Origin: an uncultured Collinsella sp.
GTDB lineage: Bacteria; Actinomycetota; Coriobacteriia; Coriobacteriales; Coriobacteriaceae
Length of the DNA stretch: 9,368 nt
Assembly (NCBI GenBank): GCA_902474645.1
Contig: CABRWN010000078.1
Coordinates: 1 to 9,368 of the forward strand
Direction of reading: 5' to 3'
The first letter of the stretch is position 1. Each line of letters opens with the position of its first letter. Made by a program: the position numbers and the translations under genes. The notes beneath the pieces are model-generated. The model saw only the letters and a program-made list of their open reading frames with translations, was not told where the DNA came from and ran no database searches. Below, piece after piece: positions 1-7,178 of the stretch.

Positions 1-2
1 CC

Positions 3-59
3 TGCGGCTGCCACGGCCATCACGACCATAACGGGCACGAAGGCTGCGACTGCCACTAG
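3..59 (+). CDS. C-terminal tail of a His/Cys-rich protein, probably SlyD-type FKBP prolyl isomerase (partial)
   Basis: Reading from base 3, an open frame runs off the left edge and ends at TAG (57-59), giving CGCHGHHDHNGHEGCDCH. Seen: 18 residues with 6 His and 4 Cys and no hydrophobic residue. Known: SlyD, an FKBP-type peptidyl-prolyl isomerase and chaperone that supplies nickel to hydrogenase maturation, ends in a disordered His/Cys/Gly/Asp-rich metal-binding tail that often closes with a Cys-x-Cys-His-like motif. Inference: this is that tail, with the catalytic part outside the window. Other metal-handling proteins with His-rich ends (HypB-like, or a metal chaperone or transporter) remain possible. 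The gene converges on ffh, and the two share the intergenic hairpin at 118-153. Confidence 0.55.
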   Translation, partial: CGCHGHHDHNGHEGCDCH

Positions 60-175
60 CGGCAAGCATCTCAACGTCAACACGCTTCCGCGCGTGCGAC
101 AACCTGCGAACAAACGACGAAGGCCGCCTGGAATATCATCCAGGCGGCCTTCGCCATACACGACTCTACCAGTCG
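60..175. other. Convergent intergenic region between the His-rich gene and ffh
   Basis: These 116 bases separate two converging stop codons. They hold the strong terminator hairpin (118-153), a small CACGC/GCGTG hairpin at 81-96, and a 5-bp CGACT/AGTCG hairpin at 161-175. On the plus strand the last of these is followed within a few bases by a run of five T, so it may be a weak plus-strand terminator reaching into the end of ffh. No further ORF or RNA gene is apparent. Confidence 0.5.
118..153 (-). terminator. Strong intrinsic terminator hairpin after ffh, possibly bidirectional
   Basis: The arms CGAAGGCCGCCTGG (118-131) and its exact complement (140-153) form a perfect 14-bp GC-rich stem. 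An extra A-T pair can close the 8-base loop further. Reading leftward out of ffh, the stem is followed by TCGTTTGTTCG, an interrupted T-rich tract, so it fits best as the end of the ffh transcript. It lies 22 bases after the ffh stop. Reading rightward no T-run follows directly, but the stem could still stop the converging transcript. Confidence 0.8.
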
Positions 176-1651
176 CTACTTTTTATTACGCATCTGCGCT
201 TCCATCTGGCACAGCAGGTCCATATCGGACTTAGGACCGCCCATTCCCAGGCCGCCCATGCCGCCCAGGCCCATGGCATCCAGACCGGGAATATTGGGCA
301 TGCGCATCTTTTTGCCCTTCTTACCCTTTTTGCCCTTCTTACCGCCGGCCTGTGCCTGATTGGCTATCGTGCGCATGCGGCCCATCATCTTGTTCATCTC
401 GCCCCACTGCTTCATAAGGCTATTGACCTCAGTGGGGGTCACACCGGCGCCCTTGACGATACGCGCGCGGCGCTGGCCGTTGATGATGGAGGGACGCAGG
501 CGCTCCTCCTTGGTCATCGACATGATGATGGCCTCGTTCTTGTCGAAGATGCCCTCGTCCAAGTTGCCGCCCATCTGGTTGAGCGCGCGCTGGCCACCGG
601 GAAGCATGCCCAGGATACCCTTCATGCCGCCCATCTTTTTGACGGCTTTCATCTGGTCGAGCATATCGTTCATGGTGAAGCCCTCGCGCAGCATACGCTC
701 GGCAGCCTCAAGCTGCTCTGCATCGGCTGCCTCCTGGGCCTTCTCGATAATGCCGACGACATCACCCATGCCCAAGATTCGCTTGGCCATGCGATCGGGG
801 TAGAACGGCTCCAGCGAATCGGGGTTCTCGCCCATGCTCACAAACTTGATGGGCTTGCCGGTCACCTGACGCACCGAAAGTGCGCCACCGCCACGGGCGT
901 CGCCGTCGAGCTTGGAGATAATCACGCCATCAAAGTCGGTGCGCTCGGCAAACGTCGAGACCACATTGACGATATCCTGGCCGGTCATGGCATCGACGAC
1001 CATCAGCACCTGGTCGGGCTTGACGGCCTTCTTGATGTCGACGGCCTCCTGCATCATCTGCTCGTCGATCTGAAGACGACCGGCGGTATCGACGATGACC
1101 ACGTCGCGCAGGTGGTCGACGGCCTCCTGGATGGCGCCCTTGGCGATGTCGACCGGGTGCGCGCCGTCACCGCGGAAGACCGGCACGCCGATCTCACCAC
1201 CGAGCGTGGCCAACTGGTCGGCAGCGGCAGGACGGTAGACGTCGCACGCGGCGAGCAGCGGCGAGCGGCCCTGCTTCTTGAGCAGGTAGGCCAGCTTTAC
1301 GGCCGCCGTGGTCTTACCGGAGCCCTGCAGACCCACGAGCATGATGACATTGGGAATGCGGTTGCTAAAGACGAGCTTGCTCTCTGTGGAGCCAAACATC
1401 TCGGTGAGCTCGTCGAGCACGATCTTGACGACGTTTTGCGCCGGCGACAGCGACTCCATGACCTCGGCGGTCATGCAGCGCTCCTTGGTCTTGGCGACGA
1501 ACTCCTTGACGACCTTGAAGTTGACGTCGGCCTCGAGCAGCGCCATGCGAATGTCGCGCATGGCCGAGGTGATATCGGCCTCGGTCAGCTTGCCCTTGCC
1601 GCGCAGGCGGTCAAATGTGTCGTTGAGGCGATCGCTCAGGGAATCAAACAC
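176..1651 (-). CDS. ffh: Signal recognition particle protein Ffh (SRP54)
   Basis: Ffh is the GTPase of the bacterial signal recognition particle. With 4.5S RNA it binds signal sequences emerging from the ribosome and delivers the complex to FtsY at the membrane. The protein is 491 aa, slightly longer than the usual 440-460. Visible in order: the helical N domain (about 1-95); the P-loop GLQGSGKTT (107-115); CDVYRPAA (136-143); DTAGR (188-192); SKLDGDARGG (246-255, with Ser for the usual Thr of TKxD); and the Met-rich M domain (about 325-430) with GGMKGILGMLPG and the RNA-binding IINGQRRARI region. The extra length is a C-terminal tail: a Gly-Lys-Lys repeat (437-448), then a Gly/Met-rich stretch. 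The start is GTG. Its AAGGAG (1658-1663) is 6 bases upstream and overlaps the ftsY stop codon, so the two genes are likely coupled. The rpsP gene that often follows ffh is absent; a terminator follows instead. Confidence 0.97.
   Translation of the reverse strand: MFDSLSDRLNDTFDRLRGKGKLTEADITSAMRDIRMALLEADVNFKVVKEFVAKTKERCMTAEVMESLSPAQNVVKIVLDELTEMFGSTESKLVFSNRIPNVIMLVGLQGSGKTTAAVKLAYLLKKQGRSPLLAACDVYRPAAADQLATLGGEIGVPVFRGDGAHPVDIAKGAIQEAVDHLRDVVIVDTAGRLQIDEQMMQEAVDIKKAVKPDQVLMVVDAMTGQDIVNVVSTFAERTDFDGVIISKLDGDARGGGALSVRQVTGKPIKFVSMGENPDSLEPFYPDRMAKRILGMGDVVGIIEKAQEAADAEQLEAAERMLREGFTMNDMLDQMKAVKKMGGMKGILGMLPGGQRALNQMGGNLDEGIFDKNEAIIMSMTKEERLRPSIINGQRRARIVKGAGVTPTEVNSLMKQWGEMNKMMGRMRTIANQAQAGGKKGKKGKKGKKMRMPNIPGLDAMGLGGMGGLGMGGPKSDMDLLCQMEAQMRNKK
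308..343 (-). repeat. Perfect 18-bp tandem duplication in the ffh tail
   Basis: Bases 308-325 and 326-343 are identical 18-mers. On the coding strand each reads GGT AAG AAG GGC AAA AAG, so the duplication encodes Gly-Lys-Lys four times (Ffh residues 437-448). Because the synonymous GGT/GGC and AAG/AAA choices also repeat in register, this looks like a real DNA duplication rather than chance convergence on a basic peptide. Confidence 0.9.
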
Positions 1652-1661
1652 TAGTCACTCC

Positions 1662-2579
1662 TTAATTGGACTCGCCCACCAGGGCGCGGCAGAAATCTTT
1701 GGCATTGAACTCCTGCAGGTCATCGACCTGCTCGCCCACGCCCACGCGCAGGATCGGGAGCTTGAGCTTCTCGGCCACGGCCATGGCGATACCGCCCTTA
1801 GCCGTGCCGTCGAGCTTCGTCATGATAATACCGTCCAGGCCCAGTGCCTCGTTAAACTCGAGCGCCTGGTTCAGACCGTTCTGGCCGGTGGCGGCATCGA
1901 TCACGAGCACGACTGAGACGGGCATGGGGCCGGCGGCCATATTGGCGGCGCGCTTACGCGTCACGTTAACCACCTTGGCAAGCTCGCGCATGAGCTCGGG
2001 GCTCGTGTGCAGACGACCGGCAGTGTCGATAAGCACCAGGTCGCTGCCGCGCTTGTCGGCCTCGTCGAGCACGTCGTAGCAAACACTTGCCGGGTCGGAG
2101 CCGCGGTCGCGCTTGATGACGGGGACGCCAGCGCGCTGGCCCCACACATCGAGCTGCTCGATGGCGGCGGCGCGGAACGTATCGGCAGAGCCGATCACGA
2201 CATTCTTGCCGCGGGCGGCCATGGCGCTCGCGATCTTACCGACCGTCGTGGTCTTGCCGGCACCGTTAATGCCCACAAACAGCACGCAGCTCGGCGTATC
2301 GGAGAACGGATCGCGCTCGGTGGGCACAAAGTGCTGCTCAAGCTGCTCGGCCAGGGCGCGACGGAGTTGCGGGGCGGTCTTGAGGTTCTTCTTGGCCGCG
2401 GCATCGCGCAGGTCATCGGAGACCTTGATGGCGACCTCGGCGCCCATGTCACCCATGACGAGGGTGTCCTCCAGGTCCTCCCAAAAATCCTCGTCGACCT
2501 CGCCGCCAAAGTAAAAGACCTCGTTGAGGGCCTCGCGACTGCGCTCAAGTCCGCGCGAGAGAGCATCGAAGAATCCCAT
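1662..2579 (-). CDS. ftsY: Signal recognition particle receptor FtsY
   Basis: FtsY is the membrane-associated SRP receptor GTPase. It docks with Ffh, and mutual GTP hydrolysis releases the ribosome-nascent chain to the Sec translocon. At 305 aa it is essentially an NG-only form without the long acidic A domain of E. coli FtsY. The N-terminal segment FFDALSRGLERSREALN can form an amphipathic helix, the likely membrane anchor (inference). Motifs: P-loop GINGAGKTT (103-111), DTFRAAA (133-139), DTAGR (185-189), and TKLDGTAKGG (254-263). The C-terminal VGVGEQVDDLQEFNAKDF is typical of FtsY and separates it from Ffh. The ATG overlaps the smc TAA by one base (TAATG). The nearest purine-rich site, GGAAAGG, is rather distant, so translational coupling to smc is likely. 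Confidence 0.97.
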   Translation of the reverse strand: MGFFDALSRGLERSREALNEVFYFGGEVDEDFWEDLEDTLVMGDMGAEVAIKVSDDLRDAAAKKNLKTAPQLRRALAEQLEQHFVPTERDPFSDTPSCVLFVGINGAGKTTTVGKIASAMAARGKNVVIGSADTFRAAAIEQLDVWGQRAGVPVIKRDRGSDPASVCYDVLDEADKRGSDLVLIDTAGRLHTSPELMRELAKVVNVTRKRAANMAAGPMPVSVVLVIDAATGQNGLNQALEFNEALGLDGIIMTKLDGTAKGGIAMAVAEKLKLPILRVGVGEQVDDLQEFNAKDFCRALVGESN

Positions 2580-5500
2580 TATGCATTCACGACCTTTCCG
2601 GTTTCGCGATCGAGTTTTTGCGAGACGACGCGACTGACGCCGTCGGCTTGCATCGAGACGCCATAGAGGACGTCAGCGTCCTCCATAGTACGGCGCTGAT
2701 GCGAAATGACCAAGAGCTGCGTATCGGAACGCAACACATCGAGCGCGCCGATGAGCTTGGACAGGTTGGCGTCATCGAGTGCCGCCTCGACCTCGTCCAG
2801 CACATAGAACGGCACCGTGCGCGTGCGGTACACGGCAAAGAGCAGGGCGAGCGCCGTCAGGCTCTTCTCGCCGCCCGACATGAGCATCATCTTGGTGATG
2901 CGCTTGCCGCGCGGCTGCGCCACGACCTCGATACCCGTCTCGGCAGGATGCTCGGGATCGGTCATCTCCAGATGAGCCTGACCGCCCGGGAAGAGCATAG
3001 CGAAGATCTCGCGGAAGTTCGCGTCGACCTTCTCAAACGTCACCAGGAAGGCCTTCCGCATCTTGCGATCAATGGCCACCGTGATCTTGGTGAGCGCCTT
3101 GCGCGCGCTCTCCAGATCGGCCAGCTGCTCCTCGATGTAATCGGCGCGGCGCTTGAGCTGCTCGTACTCCTCCATGGCAACCTGGTTCACAGGGCCCAGG
3201 TTGTTGATCTGACGCACGAGCTGGTTGAGTTCGCGCTCGGCGGCATCGCGGTCCGTGGGCGCCGGAAGCATGAGCGCTTCCTCTAGTACCGTGGTGCCAT
3301 CGGCGGTAATGGCCTTAATGGCGGCCTCTACCTGCACCTCGAGCTTGCCACGCGCGACCTTGAACTCGTTTTGCGTGGCGGAGGCGGTATCGACCCGCTC
3401 CTTAGCGCGGGCAACCTCTGCCTTGGCATCCTCGATGGTCTTCTTGAGCGAAGCGGAGTCCGCCTCCTCCAGAGAGGCCTGGTCACGCAGGCGCGCTGCC
3501 CAATCCGACGCGCGTTCCAACAGGGCAGAATAGCGTTCGTGCATGGGATCGACGCGCAGGCGCAGCAGCTCGAGCGAGCGCGAAGCCTGGCGTGTTCCGC
3601 GGATACGACGGTCGATGCCCTCAAGACGATGCTCCAAGTCGGGCACACGGCCCTTCAGCGAACGCAGGCGTTCGCTCGTCTGGGCTAGGCGAACCTTGGC
3701 GTCGGCGAGCTTGCCGGCAGCCTCGGAATCGTCACGGCGAACGCGGTCGAGTTCGTCGTTAGTCTCGGCAATCTGCAAGCCCAGATCGCTTGCCTGCGCA
3801 CGGGCCTCGTCACGCGAACGGGTGAGCTCGTCCACGCGCGGGCGCGCAGAGCGAACGGCCTCGGAGGCCTGCTCGCGGCGCTTGGAGATGCGCACGCGCT
3901 CGACCTCGGCATTGTTGGCGCTTTGCTCCAAGCGGCCGATCTCGGAGAGCAGCGAGCGGCGCTCGCCCTCAAGACGGGCGATCTCGCCGGCGGCATCGCC
4001 CTCGGCGGCACGCGCTTCCTCAACGGCCGCATTGGCCTCGACGACCTGATCCGACACATGCTCAAACACGGCAGCCAGATCGGGCTCCAGGCCCTCCAGC
4101 TCGCGAATGCGACGCTTGCGCTCCAGAGCACCCGAGGCCTCGCCGGCATCTAGCCCCACACGCACCAGGCCGCCACAGCTTACGCGGGCGCCATCAGGAG
4201 TCACGTAGGTCACACCGTCAACGACCGGCGCCGACAGCGCGGCAGCAAGATCGTCCACTACGTAATATCCGCCGAGCAACGCCTCGACGACGGGACCGTA
4301 GCCTGCGCGCACGGACAGACGATCAACCAGACGGGTACCGGCAGCGCCCTCAGCGGCGGTAGAGCCGCTCACGCCGCGCGCCACCAGCAGCGCCTCGCCC
4401 GAAGCCTTCTTCTGGTCCAGAGCGGCACGACCGGCACGCTCAAGCGCGGACGTATCGTCGAACAGCAGCGCATCGATATCGCCGGCGAGCAATTGCTCAA
4501 CCAAGCCCTCAAGCTCGCGCGGGGCCTCGAGCACGTCGCCCAGACGACCCGAGACATCATCGCCCAGCGCACCCACCAGACGGCTCACCAGCGGCGAGCT
4601 GTCAGCCATGCGGGCATCGAGTTTCTTTTGGCTGGCAAGCTCCGAGCGCACCTCGGATAACTTGTTGCGCGCCTCACTCTCGCGGGCACGCAGGTCCTTC
4701 AGGGCCGCGCGTGCCGCCTCGGCGGCCTCACGCGCATCGACCTGAGCCTGGCGCGCTTCCTCAAGAGCGCCCTCAAGCTCCTCGGCGCGGTCGCGACGGC
4801 TCTCGAGCGAGGCCGTGACCTCCTCGAGCTGCTCGTCAATCTGCTCCAGGCGCGAGGCATACATGTTGTCCTCGACCTCGGCATTGCTCAAGGAATCCTT
4901 CACCTTGGCGAGCTCGAGCGCGGCATTATCGGCCACGCGCTGCACATCGCGTTGCTCGCGCGTGAGTTGCGAAATCTGATTGTCAGCAGCGGCAGGACCG
5001 GCGGCGTCAACGTCCTCCTGGACCTGCATGTGCGCACCGGTCACTTCCTCAAGCTGGGCACGCGCGTCCTCGAGCTCCTCGACCACGCGACGACGCTGAT
5101 GCTCGGAGCTCGAAATCTGACCGCGCATGTCAGACAGGCGCGACACCATGTTGTGGCCCTTTTCCTCGAGCAGTCGCATGTCGGAGTTAATGCGGCCGAC
5201 CACATCTTGCATGTGGCGGCGCTGCTCGCCCAGGTCGCCCACAAACAGGCCCTTTTCCTCGAGCATGACCTGGAGCTTCTCGAGCTCGCGCTCCTTTTCG
5301 CCCATGCGGTACTGCGCAAGCTCAAGCTCGGCGGCACCTTCCTTGGAGCGGCTCTCCAGGTCGTTCCACTGCGACTGCAGCGAACGCAGCTCGTCGACAG
5401 CCAGCATCTGCGTAAGCTCATTCGCGCGCGAGGACAGCTCTTTGTACTTGCGCGCGCGATCGACCTGACGCTCCAGCGGTCGCAGCTGACGGGCGATTTC

Positions 5501-6082
5501 CTTATTGATGTCGCGGGCACGCGTCAGGTGCTCGTCCATCGACTTAATCTTTTTGAGCGCACGCTCCTTGCGGCGCTTGTGCTTGGAGATGCCGGCGGCC
5601 TCCTCGATGAGGGCGCGGCGCTCCTCGGGGCGGCTCTGCAAAATGGCGTCGAGCTTGCCCTGGCTGATGATGGAATGCGTATCCTTGCCCAGGCCCGAAT
5701 CGTGCAGGATGTCCTGAATGTCCATCAGGCGGCACGGACTCGAATTGATGAGGTACTCGCTCTCGCCCGAGCGATACATGCGGCGGGCGACCTCGTCAAA
5801 GTCGACGGGCAGCACATGGTCAGAGTTGTCGAGCACCAGCGTGACCTCGGCCACGCCCACCGGTTTGCGCGCTGACGAGCCCGAGAAGATAACATCCTCC
5901 ATGGCCTGGCCGCGCAGCTGCTTGGCGCTCTGCTCGCCCAGAACCCATAGGATTGAATCGGAGATATTCGATTTTCCCGAGCCGTTGGGGCCGACGATGA
6001 CCGTCAGGCCCGGTTCAAACGACATGTGGGCGCGGTCGGCGAACGACTTGAACCCTTTGAGCGTGAGGGACTTGAGATACAC
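2579..6082 (-). CDS. smc: Chromosome partition protein SMC
   Basis: SMC is the ATP-driven loop-extruding protein that organises and segregates the chromosome, as a dimer with ScpA and ScpB (neither encoded here). The length, 1167 aa, is typical. Order: an N-terminal ATPase half with Walker A GPNGSGKS (31-38) and the Q-loop region around SIISQGKLD (about 137-144); a coiled coil (about 165-490); a hinge (about 495-645) including VVEALLGGYYVVDD; a returning coiled coil (about 650-990); and a C-terminal ATPase half with the ABC signature LMSGGEKSLTALALLFA, Walker B FYVLDEVEAALDD and the H-loop VISHQ. All catalytic motifs look intact. The start is GTG, giving the classic opening (M)YLKSLTLKGFKSFA; GAGG lies only 4 bases upstream, a short spacing. 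Ten bases separate it from rnc upstream, and its stop overlaps the ftsY start. Confidence 0.98.
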   Translation of the reverse strand: MYLKSLTLKGFKSFADRAHMSFEPGLTVIVGPNGSGKSNISDSILWVLGEQSAKQLRGQAMEDVIFSGSSARKPVGVAEVTLVLDNSDHVLPVDFDEVARRMYRSGESEYLINSSPCRLMDIQDILHDSGLGKDTHSIISQGKLDAILQSRPEERRALIEEAAGISKHKRRKERALKKIKSMDEHLTRARDINKEIARQLRPLERQVDRARKYKELSSRANELTQMLAVDELRSLQSQWNDLESRSKEGAAELELAQYRMGEKERELEKLQVMLEEKGLFVGDLGEQRRHMQDVVGRINSDMRLLEEKGHNMVSRLSDMRGQISSSEHQRRRVVEELEDARAQLEEVTGAHMQVQEDVDAAGPAAADNQISQLTREQRDVQRVADNAALELAKVKDSLSNAEVEDNMYASRLEQIDEQLEEVTASLESRRDRAEELEGALEEARQAQVDAREAAEAARAALKDLRARESEARNKLSEVRSELASQKKLDARMADSSPLVSRLVGALGDDVSGRLGDVLEAPRELEGLVEQLLAGDIDALLFDDTSALERAGRAALDQKKASGEALLVARGVSGSTAAEGAAGTRLVDRLSVRAGYGPVVEALLGGYYVVDDLAAALSAPVVDGVTYVTPDGARVSCGGLVRVGLDAGEASGALERKRRIRELEGLEPDLAAVFEHVSDQVVEANAAVEEARAAEGDAAGEIARLEGERRSLLSEIGRLEQSANNAEVERVRISKRREQASEAVRSARPRVDELTRSRDEARAQASDLGLQIAETNDELDRVRRDDSEAAGKLADAKVRLAQTSERLRSLKGRVPDLEHRLEGIDRRIRGTRQASRSLELLRLRVDPMHERYSALLERASDWAARLRDQASLEEADSASLKKTIEDAKAEVARAKERVDTASATQNEFKVARGKLEVQVEAAIKAITADGTTVLEEALMLPAPTDRDAAERELNQLVRQINNLGPVNQVAMEEYEQLKRRADYIEEQLADLESARKALTKITVAIDRKMRKAFLVTFEKVDANFREIFAMLFPGGQAHLEMTDPEHPAETGIEVVAQPRGKRITKMMLMSGGEKSLTALALLFAVYRTRTVPFYVLDEVEAALDDANLSKLIGALDVLRSDTQLLVISHQRRTMEDADVLYGVSMQADGVSRVVSQKLDRETGKVVNA

Positions 6083-6092
6083 GGTTCCTCGC

Positions 6093-6818
6093 TTAAACAG
6101 GCTTCTTGTTGAGAATCACACCGTTAGTGGTGTAGCCCATGCGGTCGAGCGCCTCGAGTGCGGCGGCTGCCTCGGCTTCCTTCTTAGAGGAACCGGTGCC
6201 GCGACCCTGGCGAATGCCATCGATCAACACCACAGCGGTAAAGGTGGGCGCATGTGCCGGCCCCTCGGAGCCAACCAGCTTGTACGCCGGGGGCTCATGG
6301 CCGTCGGCCTGCACGCACTCCTGCAAAAACGACTTGGGGTTCGCAGGATGCTCGGCACGCTCAGAAGCCAAATGCGGCTTAAGCGTACGGTGAATGAACT
6401 CTGCCGCAACGTCCCAGCCGGCGTCCAGATACAGCGCGCCCACAAGCGACTCGTAGACGTTCTCGAGCGCCGAATGCAGGCCGCGCGCACCGGTACCGGT
6501 CTCGGAGGCGCCAAAGATGATGATGTCGTCGATGCCCAGCTCGTGGGACACCTCGGACAGCGTGGCGCCCGAAACGAGCGATACCTTTAGACGCGTGAGC
6601 TTACCCTCGTCAAACTCCGGATAGGACTCAAACAGGGAGCGTGCGACCACAGCGCCCAAAATGGAATCGCCCAAGAACTCAAGGCGCTCATAGCTGGCAG
6701 AAACCGGCTGGCCCTCGACTGCCGAGGGATGCGTAAGGGCCGCGCGCAGCAGCACCTTATTATTGAACTCGTGGCCCAGAATTTCCTGGGCGCGCGTAAG
6801 TCGTTCAGACAAAGCCAA
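6093..6818 (-). CDS. rnc: Ribonuclease III
   Basis: RNase III cuts double-stranded RNA, notably the stems flanking 16S and 23S rRNA, as a homodimer. The 241-aa length is normal. The nuclease domain covers about 1-150, with the signature ERLEFLGDS (44-52) containing Glu44, Glu47 and Asp51, and DEG (70-72) containing the Glu71 equivalent. The second metal-site motif reads NVYESLVGALYLD (120-132). Glu123 is present, but position 120 is Asn (codon AAC, 6459-6461) where E. coli has Asp114. A double-stranded RNA-binding domain follows (about 160-228), ending with GSSKKEAEAAAALEAL. The start is TTG, chosen because AGGGAGG lies 8 bases upstream; another TTG two codons later is less well spaced. Three bases separate it from acpP, and its ribosome binding site lies inside the end of acpP. 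Confidence 0.96.
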   Translation of the reverse strand: MALSERLTRAQEILGHEFNNKVLLRAALTHPSAVEGQPVSASYERLEFLGDSILGAVVARSLFESYPEFDEGKLTRLKVSLVSGATLSEVSHELGIDDIIIFGASETGTGARGLHSALENVYESLVGALYLDAGWDVAAEFIHRTLKPHLASERAEHPANPKSFLQECVQADGHEPPAYKLVGSEGPAHAPTFTAVVLIDGIRQGRGTGSSKKEAEAAAALEALDRMGYTTNGVILNKKPV

Positions 6819-6821
6819 GAC

Positions 6822-7064
6822 CTAGGCCTCCCTGGCGTTTTCGATAGCGTCGACGGCGTCGGCGACAGAGTTGAGCGAGAGCAGGGTCTCGTCATCGATC
6901 TCGAGGTTGAACTCGTCCTCGATAGCCGTAACCAGCTGCAGGCGCTCGAGCGAGTTGGCATCGAGGTCGTCAAAGGTGGTCTCATCGCTAATTTCGGCAA
7001 CATCGACGCCCAGAACGTCAGCAGCGACCTCGGCGATCTTGTCGAAGATTTCGGAGCGATCCAT
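6822..7064 (-). CDS. acpP: Acyl carrier protein
   Basis: This is an 80-aa acidic protein with the four-helix ACP layout. ACP carries growing fatty acyl chains as thioesters on a phosphopantetheine arm and hands them to acyltransferases such as PlsX. The attachment serine is Ser38 in DLDANSLERLQLVTAIEDEF (34-53). The family motif is Asp-Ser-Leu; here it is Asn-Ser-Leu, and the preceding Gly of DLGADSL is Asp. I chose the ATG at 7064 because GAGGA (7071-7075) sits 6 bases upstream and the opening MDRSEIFDKIAEVAADVLG matches ACP helix I. An upstream in-frame extension is possible but would include the ribosome binding site and the palindrome at 7101-7122. Its neighbour plsX uses acyl-ACP. fabD and fabG, often found between plsX and acpP in Firmicutes, are absent. 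Confidence 0.93.
   Translation of the reverse strand: MDRSEIFDKIAEVAADVLGVDVAEISDETTFDDLDANSLERLQLVTAIEDEFNLEIDDETLLSLNSVADAVDAIENAREA
6827..6833 (-). promoter_or_regulatory. Ribosome binding site of rnc, deciding its TTG start
   Basis: The minus strand reads AGGGAGG, with the GGAGG core (6827-6831) 8 bases before the TTG at 6818. It lies within the last codons of acpP and supports TTG initiation over any later ATG. Termination of acpP translation right after it suggests coupling. Confidence 0.75.
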
Positions 7065-7100
7065 AGCGCTTCCTCTCATAGTGCATGAATACCAAAAGAA

Positions 7101-7122
7101 TGGTACCGCCCGGGCGGTACCA
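7101..7122 (-). terminator. Perfect 22-bp palindrome before acpP: terminator, attenuator or operator
   Basis: Each half reads TGGTACCGCCC, and the two halves are exact reverse complements with no spacer. As RNA it can fold into a 9-bp stem with a CCGG tetraloop. On the minus strand it is followed by ATTCTTTTGG, a short T-rich tract, so it could terminate or attenuate transcription between plsX and acpP. As DNA, a spacerless symmetric site is also what a homodimeric repressor would bind. The sequence alone does not decide between these. It ends about 37 bases before the acpP start codon. Confidence 0.6.
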
Positions 7123-7135
7123 AGACACGGTTCTG

Positions 7136-7141
7136 ATTCTA
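7136..7141 (-). promoter_or_regulatory. Possible -10 box for acpP
   Basis: The minus strand reads TAGAAT, five of six matches to TATAAT. No good -35 hexamer is visible at 16-18 bases upstream. If used, transcription would start around 7129, placing the 22-bp palindrome at the very start of the acpP leader. Speculative. Confidence 0.25.
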
Positions 7142-7178
7142 CCCCACGACGCACGCCCCGAGGCGCATAACGCCGCTG

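Larger units (their letters stand above)
7065..7178 (-). other. plsX-acpP intergenic region
   Basis: This 114-base stretch is the widest gap between minus-strand genes here. It contains a possible -10 box TAGAAT (7136-7141), the 22-bp palindrome with a T-rich tail (7101-7122), and the acpP ribosome binding site (about 7069-7076). I see no small ORF with a credible ribosome binding site. Confidence 0.6.

Noticed and set aside
4952..5875. 307-codon plus-strand open frame opposite smc
   Set aside because: It is the leucine/alanine-rich complement of the SMC coiled coil; no ribosome binding site or domain supports it.
5718..6590. 290-codon plus-strand open frame across smc and rnc
   Set aside because: It is antisense to two intact conserved genes and has no family resemblance.
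7065..7154. N-terminal extension of ACP by 30 codons
   Set aside because: It would translate through the palindrome and the ribosome binding site. The start at 7064 matches the family length and has a well-spaced GAGGA.
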